A DNA stretch of 64,000 nucleotides, taken from positions 124,001-188,000 of the forward strand of contig JAFLDZ010000003.1 in the NCBI GenBank assembly GCA_017302135.1. Reading direction: 5' to 3'. Of the stretch, positions 26,519-34,963 are shown in pieces. The notes beneath the pieces are model-generated. The model was not told where the DNA came from and made no database searches. It was given only the letters and a program-made list of their open reading frames with translations. The stretch comes from Lysobacterales bacterium (GTDB lineage Bacteria > Pseudomonadota > Gammaproteobacteria > Xanthomonadales > Xanthomonadaceae). The number at the start of each line of letters is the position of its first letter. The first letter of the stretch is position 1. A program made the translations under genes and the position numbers.

Positions 26519-28763
26519 CTCCGCGCGGATCGTTGTCAACGACGTCACCAGGTTGAATCCTGTCCCGGTCTGGGCGGTCTCGAGACCGGGTTCGGTCGAG
26601 GACGTTCAGGACGCCGTCCGGCGCGCGGATGGACCGATTTCGATCGGCGGCGGCCATTTCAGCATGGGCGGGCAAACCGCCAGTCCAGGCAGCCTGCATC
26701 TGGACATGCGTGGATTGAATCGGGTCATCCGTTTCGACCCACTGCAGCGCAGAATCCGGGTACAGGCCGGTATCCGCTGGTGCGACATCCAGCGGTTCGT
26801 CGATCCGCACGGCATGTCGGTGCAGATCATGCAGACCTACGCCAATTTCACCGTCGGCGGGTCGCTGAGCGTGAACGCGCACGGCCGTTACGTCGGTCTT
26901 GGTCCGCTGATTTTCTCGGTGCGCGCGATCGGACTGATACTCGCGGATGGTGCGTTCGTCGAAGCGACGCCCACCGAGCACGCCGACCTGTTCCATGGCG
27001 CCATCGGCGGCTATGGCGGCCTGGGCGTGATCGTCGAAGCGGAGCTTCAGCTGACCGAAAACACGAGGGTGGCGCGCGAACACGTTTATCTTCCGGCAAG
27101 GGACTATCTGCAGCATTTCCGTCAGCGCGTGCGCGACTCCGGTACGGCCGTCTTTCATAACGCCGATCTCTACCCGCCCGCCTACGACCATGTCCGCGCC
27201 GTCACCTGGCGACAGACTCCGCTCGCCGCCACGGCCAAAGAGCGCCTGCAGCCGCTGCGCGACACGTTCCCGTTGCACAGGTTCTTTTTCTGGGCGTTCA
27301 CCGAAACCTTCGGCGGGAAATGGAGGCGGCAACACATCTACGATCCGCTGCTGTATCTGGGCAACCCGGTGCATTGGCGCAATTACGAAGCCGGTTACGA
27401 CGTGGCCGAGCTGGAGCCCGTCTCGCGCAAACGCAGCACCTACGTGCTGCAGGAGTATTTCGTGCCGGTCGCGCGTTTCGACGAATTCGTGCCGAAAATG
27501 GCCGAAATCCTTCAGCGCCATCGGGTCAACGCGGTGAACGTGTCGGTGCGTCACGCCTTCGCGGATCCCGGCTCGCTGATGGCATGGGCGCGCGAGGAAG
27601 TCTTCGCTTTTGTGCTGTATCACAAGCAGCGCACGCGCTCGAACGCCAAAGCCCGCGTGGCCGTCTGGACCCGCGAATTGATCGAAGCCGCATTGAGCTG
27701 CGGCGGCACCTACTACCTGCCATACCAGCCGCATGCGACCGCCGAACAATTCCATCGCGCCTATCCGCGCGCGCGCGAGCTGTTCGCGCTCAAACGCCGT
27801 GTCGATCCGGATTTCCGCTGGCGCAATGTGCTCTGGGACCGGTATTACACGCAGAACCAGGAGCAGACCACCGTGTTATCCAGCCCATCTTCCGAAACCA
27901 CAACACCCCAAGCAAAGTCCGACTTCAGGGCGGTCTACGGCTGTACGCGCGGCAACGACGATTTCTACCGGTTTCTGCAGAACATCTACCGTCTGTATCC
28001 GGAAGACAGGTTCCACGCACTGATCCAGAACGCCGCGCAGGTTCATGGCGACGACGAGTCGATCTACGGCACGCTGCAGGATCAACTGCCGTCGATCAAA
28101 CCTTTCCTGTCCGAGCTCACCTACGCATTGCCTTCGCTGGGCAAGCAGAAGCGGGAAATGTCGCGGCAAACCCTGCAATTGCTCGGCGAGCAGCGTAGCT
28201 TCGACGGCTATCTGGAAATCGGCAGCACCGGGCGCTACATCAGCGATCTGCGCAAACACCTGCAACTGCACGGCGATATCATACTGGTCAACGATGTAGC
28301 GCCCGGAAATTCGCCTGTCGATATCGTCGAACGTGGCGGGCTGCGCAAAATCGGACGATTCGTGCCGCTCGACGACTACAAGGCGATACCCGCCGCCGCC
28401 ATCGCCGATGCCAGCATAGAGCTGGCGACGTGCTACATCGGTCTGCATCATATCCCGCTCGATCTGTTGGACAGCTTCGTCGCCTCGCTGCAGCGGATCG
28501 TCAAGCCCGGAGGCTGGTTGATCCTTCGCGACCACGATGTGACGGATGCCTACATGCACGGGCTCGTGTCGCTGGCGCATGCCGTCTTCAATGCAGGCCT
28601 GGGGACGCCCTGGGAGATCAATGCCCACGAGTTGCGTCATTTCCGCACCATCGACGAATGGATCGAGATCCTTGGCAGGCATGGCTTCGATCACACCGGT
28701 CCGCGCCTGCTGCAGGACCACGATCCGACCATCAACACACTGCTCGCGTTTCGCCGCCGATGA
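26505..28763 (+). CDS. FAD-linked oxidase (VAO/PCMH type) fused to a SAM methyltransferase-like domain
   Basis: The N-terminal part (about 1-455) is a VAO-type flavoprotein: PISIGGGHFSMGGQ, with a His placed for covalent flavin attachment, then IRVQAGIRWCDIQ and GGYGGLGVIVEAELQ. A Ser/Thr/Pro linker (near 455-470) leads to a C-terminal class I methyltransferase-like domain with FDGYLEIGSTGRYISDL, CYIGLHHIPLDLL and IVKPGGWLILRDHDV. VAO oxidases in this group act on sugar lactones or alcohols. Fusion to a methyltransferase would let one protein oxidise and methylate a product. The 752-residue length includes both complete domains. The stop overlaps the next gene in an ATGA. Confidence 0.85.
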   Translation: MQPNDSARIVVNDVTRLNPVPVWAVSRPGSVEDVQDAVRRADGPISIGGGHFSMGGQTASPGSLHLDMRGLNRVIRFDPLQRRIRVQAGIRWCDIQRFVDPHGMSVQIMQTYANFTVGGSLSVNAHGRYVGLGPLIFSVRAIGLILADGAFVEATPTEHADLFHGAIGGYGGLGVIVEAELQLTENTRVAREHVYLPARDYLQHFRQRVRDSGTAVFHNADLYPPAYDHVRAVTWRQTPLAATAKERLQPLRDTFPLHRFFFWAFTETFGGKWRRQHIYDPLLYLGNPVHWRNYEAGYDVAELEPVSRKRSTYVLQEYFVPVARFDEFVPKMAEILQRHRVNAVNVSVRHAFADPGSLMAWAREEVFAFVLYHKQRTRSNAKARVAVWTRELIEAALSCGGTYYLPYQPHATAEQFHRAYPRARELFALKRRVDPDFRWRNVLWDRYYTQNQEQTTVLSSPSSETTTPQAKSDFRAVYGCTRGNDDFYRFLQNIYRLYPEDRFHALIQNAAQVHGDDESIYGTLQDQLPSIKPFLSELTYALPSLGKQKREMSRQTLQLLGEQRSFDGYLEIGSTGRYISDLRKHLQLHGDIILVNDVAPGNSPVDIVERGGLRKIGRFVPLDDYKAIPAAAIADASIELATCYIGLHHIPLDLLDSFVASLQRIVKPGGWLILRDHDVTDAYMHGLVSLAHAVFNAGLGTPWEINAHELRHFRTIDEWIEILGRHGFDHTGPRLLQDHDPTINTLLAFRRR

Positions 28764-29830
28764 CTCGATGCCCCATGACTCGATGCTCCCACGCCATGCG
28801 GGCCGCAATCTGCGCAGCGCTGATCGCCGCAGGCTGCTGCAGCGCGCAAGCGCAGGAGGCGCCTGCGACGACAGCGCGCGTTCCGGCGGAGCTGCATGTG
28901 GATGCAGCCGACCGGCGCGGCGAAGAACAGACCTATCTGACATTCCCGGAATGGTTTCTGGTCTTCAGTCCGGCCGAATACGCCGAGATGTTGCGCACGC
29001 AGCCTTCCAGCGAGTTCCCGTGGTTCGGCCATATCGGTCAATTCTGGGGCGCCTATCGGCATGTGTTCGATGCCACTGCGGAGTATCCGTTCAACAGCGA
29101 ATACCACACCATGATCTCGGTGATCGGTGTCAGCACCACGCTCGAATACGGGCTCAAGGGCAGCTACGAAACCCTCATCGGCCGGCTGACCGAACTGACC
29201 GCCGCGACCAATGTCACGCCGGAGGATCGACTCGCGACGAAACAAGCCCAGGACTATGTCGATTTCGTCCGGGTCCGGCCATGGTACGAATTCGACTTCA
29301 TCGCACCGCTGCGCGCACTCTGGTCGGACACGCCATGGTGGGGGCCGCATGCGCTGCGCAAATGGGAGCGCCGCTACCTGTTGACCAGCGAATGGGCGAT
29401 CAAAGCCGGCTACGCATGGCTGCTGGAAAAGGCGACGCGCTCGAGCTTCGATCCACCCAGCGATCAAACATTCGTCGTGGTCCAGGGGCTACCGGAAAAC
29501 ATCGAAGCGGCACTCCCCGCAGTGCAGCGCATCCGGAGCGTGGACGACCGGAGCCTGATCGCGATACCCCGCTACCAGGCATTCACCGAATACGCGCAAT
29601 CGCTGGCCCACAGAGGCACCAGCTTCGTCGAAATCGCGGGCAACCGTGGGCCGATCCTGACCAGTCTGATCGCCCCATCGACATCGCCTGTGCCGCCAGG
29701 CGCAACGATCCTCTTCCGGCAACCCATCGTGACCCGTCCTGGCTACGAACGACGTATTCTGGAAATCGAGATCGCTCGACTCAGCGACGTCATCCGCGAA
29801 CAGGATATCGAGCATGTTTTCGATTTCTAG
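28760..29830 (+). CDS. Secreted protein coupled to the FAD oxidase-methyltransferase, unknown function
   Basis: The product of up to 356 residues starts in an ATGA overlap with the fusion gene. A later ATG at 28796 would begin directly with the signal peptide (MRAAICAALIAAGC ... SAQAQ). The mature part is soluble and aromatic-rich, with EEQTYLTFPEWFLVFSPAEY, YPFNSEYHTMISVIGV and DFIAPLRALWSDTPWWGPHA. I recognise no catalytic motif. Strict coupling to the oxidase suggests a shared pathway, perhaps handling its product outside the cytoplasm. Cys29-Cys30 in the signal region could also read as a poor lipobox, but an SPI site (AQA) fits better. Confidence 0.7.
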   Translation: MTRCPMTRCSHAMRAAICAALIAAGCCSAQAQEAPATTARVPAELHVDAADRRGEEQTYLTFPEWFLVFSPAEYAEMLRTQPSSEFPWFGHIGQFWGAYRHVFDATAEYPFNSEYHTMISVIGVSTTLEYGLKGSYETLIGRLTELTAATNVTPEDRLATKQAQDYVDFVRVRPWYEFDFIAPLRALWSDTPWWGPHALRKWERRYLLTSEWAIKAGYAWLLEKATRSSFDPPSDQTFVVVQGLPENIEAALPAVQRIRSVDDRSLIAIPRYQAFTEYAQSLAHRGTSFVEIAGNRGPILTSLIAPSTSPVPPGATILFRQPIVTRPGYERRILEIEIARLSDVIREQDIEHVFDF

Positions 29831-29966
29831 CCGCCCTTGACGCTGTAGGATCCGCTCAGGACTGCGGTTCTTGATCGACGACGTGCGTTTCCACCGGGCC
29901 TGCGGCTGACGGATACCGCCGTGGCTTTCACCGCTGTATTCCACCGCTGTCCAAAGAACCACCACC

Positions 29967-31871
29967 ATGCCACACACCATCACCTGGCGCGACCGTCTGC
30001 GCTACCGCTTCGAGAACACCCTGTCGCGCGGCACCGTCGCCATCATCGGCTGGCTGGCCCTGTTGTCCGCCGGCATCGTCGCGCTGGCGACACTGGCGAT
30101 CTGGACGCTGCGGGTACGCACCGCTCCCGATAACGACGACAGCCGGATCGGCGCGCTGGAAGGCGCCTGGCAAAGCATGCTGCATGCGCTGGATCCCGGC
30201 ACGCTGGCCGGCGACCAGGGCTGGCTTCTGCGCGCACTCATGCTGGTGGTCACCGTCGGCGGCATCTTCATCGTCAGCATGCTGATCGGCACGATCACCT
30301 CGGGTCTCGACGCGCGGCTGCAGGAGATGCGCAAAGGCCGCTCGCGGGTGATCGAATCCAACCACACGCTCATCCTGGGCTGGTCGAGCAAGGTGTTCTC
30401 GATCATCGGCGAGCTGATGATCGCCAACGAGAACCAGAAGCGCCCGTGCATCGTGATCCTGGCCGACCGCGACAAGGTCGAGATGGAAGACGACATCCGC
30501 GCGAAATTCCCGAGCACGAAGAATACCCGGGTGATCTGCCGCAGCGGCGATCCGCTGGATCTCGACGACCTTGCAGTGGCTGCGCCGCACAAGGCGCGTT
30601 CGATCATCGTGCTGGCGCCGGAAACCGAAAATCCGGATATCCACGTGATCAAGTCGGTGCTGGCGATCACCAACAATCCGGATCGCCGCGAGGATGCGTA
30701 CCACGTCGTCGCCGAAATCCGCGATGCGCACAATCTCGAGGCCGCGCATCTGGTCGGCGGCAAGGAAGCGGTGTTCGTGCAGGGCGCCGATCTGATCGCC
30801 CGCGTCACCGCGCAGACCTGCCGGCAATCGGGTCTGAGCGTGGTCTACACCGAACTGCTGGATTTCGACGGCGCGGAAATCTATTTCACGCCAGCGGGCA
30901 GCTTGGCCGGGCGCAATTATCGCCAGGTATTGTCGAGTTTCGAGGACTCGGCGGTGATCGGCCTGATGCACGGCGACGGCGAGATGCAGATCAATCCGGT
31001 CATGGAGACGGTCCTGCGCGCCGACGACCAGATCATCGCGATCAGCGAAGACGACGACACCCTGATTCCATCGAAAACCGCCGCACCGAAATCCGATGCG
31101 TCGTGCATCGTCGATGGCATGAAAGCTGAATCGATGCCCGAGCGTACGCTGGTGCTGGGCTGGAACGAAAAGACCGAAGCGGTGATCCGCGAGCTCGACA
31201 ACTACGTTGCCGCAGGCTCGAAGATCACGGTGATCCGCGCCTGGGGCGAGGACGAAGCAAGTCTGGCCGCCGCCGGTGCACTCAAACGCCAGCGCATGGC
31301 GCTGGTGACCGGCGATATCGCCAGTCTGGCCACGCTGGAATGGGCGCGCGTCACCGAGTACGACCACATCATCGTAATGAGCGACACCCGGTTGCCGATC
31401 CAGGAAGCGGACGCGCAGACCCTGATCTGCCTGCTGCATCTGCGCAATCTCGCCGAAGCCAGCGGCAAGGATCTGAGCATCGTCAGTGAGATGATGGACC
31501 TGCGCAATCGCGCGCTGGCGCAGGTCGCGCGCGCCGACGATTTCATCGTCAGCGATACGCTGGTCAGTCTGATGCTGTCGCAGCTGTCGGAAAACAGGCA
31601 TCTCGACCGCGTGTTCCGGACACTGTTCAGCGCCGACGGTTCGGAGATCTATATCCGGCCCGCGAGCGATTACATCGCGGCCGGGAACGAGGTCGATTTC
31701 CACACCGTCATCGAAGCCGCCGCGCGACGCGGCGAAACCGCGATCGGCTATCGCATCGTCGCCGACGGCGGCGACTCGACGCGTGGCTTCGGGGTGAAGG
31801 TCAATCCGCACAAATCGGCGCGAATCCGATTCGCGCCGGACGATCAGCTGATCGTGCTGGCCGAGGATTGA
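29967..31871 (+). CDS. CASTOR/POLLUX-type ion channel with RCK-like NAD-binding domains
   Basis: The 634-residue membrane protein has two N-terminal hydrophobic segments (about 24-46 and 88-112) flanking a pore-loop-like region WQSMLHALDPGTLAGDQGW. It then has HTLILGWSSKVFSIIGELM and a second TLVLGWNEKTEAVIREL, paired Rossmann-type (RCK/TrkA-N-like) domains. This is the organisation of CASTOR/POLLUX and related bacterial channels, which conduct K+ or Ca2+. The pore loop lacks a canonical GYG filter. Gating may respond to a nucleotide or Ca2+. It appears to be a single-gene unit. Confidence 0.85.
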   Translation: MPHTITWRDRLRYRFENTLSRGTVAIIGWLALLSAGIVALATLAIWTLRVRTAPDNDDSRIGALEGAWQSMLHALDPGTLAGDQGWLLRALMLVVTVGGIFIVSMLIGTITSGLDARLQEMRKGRSRVIESNHTLILGWSSKVFSIIGELMIANENQKRPCIVILADRDKVEMEDDIRAKFPSTKNTRVICRSGDPLDLDDLAVAAPHKARSIIVLAPETENPDIHVIKSVLAITNNPDRREDAYHVVAEIRDAHNLEAAHLVGGKEAVFVQGADLIARVTAQTCRQSGLSVVYTELLDFDGAEIYFTPAGSLAGRNYRQVLSSFEDSAVIGLMHGDGEMQINPVMETVLRADDQIIAISEDDDTLIPSKTAAPKSDASCIVDGMKAESMPERTLVLGWNEKTEAVIRELDNYVAAGSKITVIRAWGEDEASLAAAGALKRQRMALVTGDIASLATLEWARVTEYDHIIVMSDTRLPIQEADAQTLICLLHLRNLAEASGKDLSIVSEMMDLRNRALAQVARADDFIVSDTLVSLMLSQLSENRHLDRVFRTLFSADGSEIYIRPASDYIAAGNEVDFHTVIEAAARRGETAIGYRIVADGGDSTRGFGVKVNPHKSARIRFAPDDQLIVLAED

Positions 31872-31879
31872 GGGTGACT

Positions 31880-31901
31880 GCGAGCCGGGTCGCCGGCTCG
31901 C
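31880..31901. terminator. Strong hairpin between convergent channel and korB genes
   Basis: gcgagccgg-gtcg-ccggctcgc is a perfect 9-base stem with a 4-base loop in the 35-base gap between two convergent stops. There is no T tract, so it may act with other factors. Confidence 0.5.
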
Positions 31902-31906
31902 GATGA

Positions 31907-32962
31907 TCAACGCAGGGCGGCGTTGATCTTGTCGAGAGTTGCAGACCCCGGGCTCAATTCCGCCGCGCCCAGCGTGTTCAGCGGTGCAGCGACGGTGTTG
32001 AGATGCTGGTGCAGGTCGCCAGCCTCGCCATCGACGTACAGCAGGCCGGTCACCACTTCGCCGCGCGCGTGGTGCTGCTGGATGAAGTTCATCGACGCGA
32101 TGCGGTCGCGCGGGTCGTATTCCGCCTCCAGTTTGCGCAGGCGCAGCACCGAACCGTCGTGCTGTTCGACCGAGATCGTGTCGCCGGGCGCGTAGTCGAC
32201 GGCGATTTCCGCGCGCGGCAGCATCACATCGAGCTGGTTGACCGCATCGTTGTGCTCGCGCACGTAGTCGTAGCTCTTGGTGCTGCCGGCGTGGTTGTTG
32301 AAGGCGACGCAGGGGCTGATCACGTCGATGAACGCGGTGCCGCGATGCGACAGCGCGCCCTTGATCAACGGCACCAGCTGCTTCTTGTCGCCGGAAAATC
32401 CGCGACCGACGTAGCTCGCACCCAACTGCAGCGCCATCGTGACCAGATCCAGCGGGCTGTCGGTGTTGGCGACGCCTTTCTTCGACACCGACCCCTGATC
32501 CGCCGTTGCCGAAAACTGACCCTTGGTCAAACCATAGACGCCGTTGTTCTCGACGATGTAGACCATGTTCACGCCGCGACGGATCGCATGCACGAACTGG
32601 CCGATGCCGATCGATGCGGAATCGCCGTCGCCGGACACGCCCAGATAGATCAGATCGCGATTGGCGAGGTTGGCGCCGGTCAGCACCGACGGCATGCGGC
32701 CGTGCACGGTATTGAAGCCGTGCGACTGGCCGAGGAAATAGTCCGGCGTCTTGCTGCTGCAGCCGATGCCCGACAGCTTGGCGACGCGATGCGGTTCGAT
32801 ATCCAGCTCCCAGCAGGCCTGGATGATCGCCGCCGAGATCGAATCGTGTCCGCAGCCCGCGCACAACGTGCTGATCTTGCCCTCGTAATCGCGGCGGGTG
32901 AAGCCGATCGCGTTGCAGCCGAGCGACGGGTGATGCAGTTTCGGTTTGGTGAGATAAGTCAT
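31907..32962 (-). CDS. korB: 2-oxoacid:ferredoxin oxidoreductase, beta subunit
   Basis: This 351-residue subunit binds thiamine pyrophosphate and a [4Fe-4S] cluster. Motifs are LCAGCGHDSI, LSGIGCSSKTP, GVSGDGDSASIG and VYIVENNGVYGLTKGQFS, where GDG...NN is the TPP/Mg2+ site. It works with the alpha subunit encoded upstream to oxidise a 2-oxoacid and CoA to an acyl-CoA, reducing ferredoxin. Family resemblance favours 2-oxoglutarate, but pyruvate cannot be excluded by eye. A hairpin-rich repeat separates it from the alpha gene. Confidence 0.93.
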   Translation of the reverse strand: MTYLTKPKLHHPSLGCNAIGFTRRDYEGKISTLCAGCGHDSISAAIIQACWELDIEPHRVAKLSGIGCSSKTPDYFLGQSHGFNTVHGRMPSVLTGANLANRDLIYLGVSGDGDSASIGIGQFVHAIRRGVNMVYIVENNGVYGLTKGQFSATADQGSVSKKGVANTDSPLDLVTMALQLGASYVGRGFSGDKKQLVPLIKGALSHRGTAFIDVISPCVAFNNHAGSTKSYDYVREHNDAVNQLDVMLPRAEIAVDYAPGDTISVEQHDGSVLRLRKLEAEYDPRDRIASMNFIQQHHARGEVVTGLLYVDGEAGDLHQHLNTVAAPLNTLGAAELSPGSATLDKINAALR

Positions 32963-32982
32963 CTGAATCTCTCTGTCGTTGG

Positions 32983-33101
32983 CCCCTCTCCCACCGGGAG
33001 AGGGGTTGGGGAGAGGGTTCGGAGAAGCGGCGAACTGTCAACGCTGCGCAATATCCGCACCCTCATCCGCCCTTCGGGCACCTTCTCCCGACGGGAGAAG
33101 G
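32983..33101. repeat. Hairpin-rich dispersed repeat between korA and korB
   Basis: Three stems sit in one gap: a 10-base perfect one (32983-32992 / 32996-33005, loop acc), gccc-ttc-gggc at 33069-33079, and a 9-base perfect one (33081-33089 / 33093-33101, loop gac). The segments cccctctccc...gggagagggg and caccttctcccgacgggaga are typical of a repeat common in Xanthomonad intergenic regions. It lies inside the operon and could change message stability between the two subunits. Confidence 0.75.
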
Positions 33102-33106
33102 GAACG

Positions 33107-34963
33107 CTAAGCCACCTTCTCGCGTTGTTCGACGGGGCGGACACGTGCCGCGATGGCATCGGCGATGAAGCGCGCAGTGATCGGAGTGCCGTCGTAGTGC
33201 AGCACCGCGATCAGCCGGGCCGGATCGATGCCGAATTCGTTGATCAGCAGGCTGCGCAGCTGGCCGTCCCGGTTCTGTTCGATCACGAACACGGACTCGT
33301 GCGCATCGATGAACTCGCGCACCGATTCCGGGAACGGGAACGCGCGCAGCCGCAGCGTATCCAGCGGAATATCCTGATCGTGCAGGCGCTCGATGGCTTC
33401 CTGCATCGCGGGGCTGGTTGAACCGAAATAGATCGCGCCGAACCGCGACGGCAATTCGGTCTGCGACACGATCGGCTGCGGGACGAGCGTCTTCGCGGTG
33501 TCGAACTTCCGCAGCAGCCGCTGCATGTTGTAGACGTAGTCCGGGCCGCGCTCGGAATACTGCGCCTGCGGGTTGCGCGAGGTGCCCCGGGTGAAATACG
33601 CCCCTTTGTCCGGGTGCGTGCCCGGATAGGTGCGATACGGAATGCCGTCGCCGTCGATGTCCTTGTAGCGCGCGAATTCCTTTCCCGCCTCAAGTTCGTC
33701 GCTGGTCAATACCTTGCCGCGATCGTAGACACGTTTGTCGTCCCACACGAACGGTTCGCACAGCCGCTGGTTCATGCCGATGTCCAGATCGGTCATCACG
33801 AAGATCGGGGTTTGCAGGCGGTCGGCCAGATCGAGCGCCGCTGCCGAAAACTCGAAACACTCGCGCGGATCTTCCGGGAACAGCAGCACATGCTTGGTGT
33901 CGCCGTGCGATGCGTACGCTGCGGCGAGGATGTCGGACTGCTGCGTGCGCGTGGGCATGCCGGTCGACGGCCCGCCGCGCTGCACGTCGATGATGGTCAC
34001 CGGAATCTCGGCGAAATACGCCAGGCCGATGAACTCGTTCATCAACGAGACGCCGGGGCCCGATGTCGCGGTGAAGGCGCGCGCGCCGTTCCAGCCCGCG
34101 CCGACCACCATGCCGACCGAAGCGATCTCGTCCTCGGCCTGGATCATCGCGTATCGGGTCTGTCCGTCGCCGTCGGTGCGGTATTTCTGGCAGTATTTCT
34201 GGAACGCCTCGGCGACCGACGACGATGGCGTGATCGGATACCACGCGCACACCGTCGCGCCGCCGTAGACGCAGCCGAGCGCGGCGGCGGCGTTGCCTTC
34301 GACGAAGATCCGGTTGCCGACCGCGTCGGCCTTGCGCACGCGCAGACCGATCGGGCACGGCAGATGTTTCAGCGCCCAATCGCGACCGAGATGCAGGGCT
34401 TCGATGTTGGGTTTGAGCAGTTTTTCCTTGCCCTTGTACTGTTCGGCGATCAGGGTCTCGATCGCGGGCACGTCGATATCGAGCAATGCGCTCAATGCGC
34501 CGACGTACATGATGTTCTTGAACAGCTGGCGCTGGCGCGGATCGCTGTAGGTGGCGTTGCAGATTTCGGTGAGCGGCACGCCGAGGATCTGGATGTCGTC
34601 GCGGAACTTCGACTTCGACGCCGGCTTGCTGCTGTCGTAGACGAGATAGCCGCCGGGTTCGATTTCCCTGATGTCGTCGTCCCAGGTCTGCGGATTCATC
34701 GCCACCATCAGATCGACGCCGCCACGACGGCCCAGCCAACCGCGTTCGGTCACGCGCACTTCGTACCAGGTCGGCAGGCCCTGGATGTTCGAAGGAAAGA
34801 TATTGCGCGGACTGACCGGCACGCCCATGCGCAGGATGGCCTTGGCGAACAGTTCATTCGCCGATGCCGAGCCGGAACCGTTGACGTTGGCGAATTTGAC
34901 GACGAAATCGTTGATCGCCTGCAGTTGCGTCTGCTGCGGCTGCGTCGAGTGTGCGGGCGTCAT
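33107..34963 (-). CDS. korA: 2-oxoacid:ferredoxin oxidoreductase, fused gamma-alpha subunit
   Basis: The ATG at 34963 overlaps the stop of the upstream flavoprotein gene; the longer open frame beyond it is a shadow of that gene. The product is 618 residues. Its N-terminal third (GSGSASANELFAKAILRMG, RGGVDLMVAMNPQ) is the gamma domain that binds CoA; the rest is the alpha domain, with CAWYPITPSSSVAEAFQKY, AEDEIASVGMVVGAGWNGAR and RGGPSTGMPTRTQQSD. Gamma-alpha fusion is usual for bacterial 2-oxoglutarate:ferredoxin oxidoreductases. Confidence 0.93.
   Translation of the reverse strand: MTPAHSTQPQQTQLQAINDFVVKFANVNGSGSASANELFAKAILRMGVPVSPRNIFPSNIQGLPTWYEVRVTERGWLGRRGGVDLMVAMNPQTWDDDIREIEPGGYLVYDSSKPASKSKFRDDIQILGVPLTEICNATYSDPRQRQLFKNIMYVGALSALLDIDVPAIETLIAEQYKGKEKLLKPNIEALHLGRDWALKHLPCPIGLRVRKADAVGNRIFVEGNAAAALGCVYGGATVCAWYPITPSSSVAEAFQKYCQKYRTDGDGQTRYAMIQAEDEIASVGMVVGAGWNGARAFTATSGPGVSLMNEFIGLAYFAEIPVTIIDVQRGGPSTGMPTRTQQSDILAAAYASHGDTKHVLLFPEDPRECFEFSAAALDLADRLQTPIFVMTDLDIGMNQRLCEPFVWDDKRVYDRGKVLTSDELEAGKEFARYKDIDGDGIPYRTYPGTHPDKGAYFTRGTSRNPQAQYSERGPDYVYNMQRLLRKFDTAKTLVPQPIVSQTELPSRFGAIYFGSTSPAMQEAIERLHDQDIPLDTLRLRAFPFPESVREFIDAHESVFVIEQNRDGQLRSLLINEFGIDPARLIAVLHYDGTPITARFIADAIAARVRPVEQREKVA

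Noticed and set aside
29928..33041. 1037-residue minus-strand frame spanning the channel and korB
   Set aside because: It runs antisense to the channel gene and out of frame with korB; no coherent protein.
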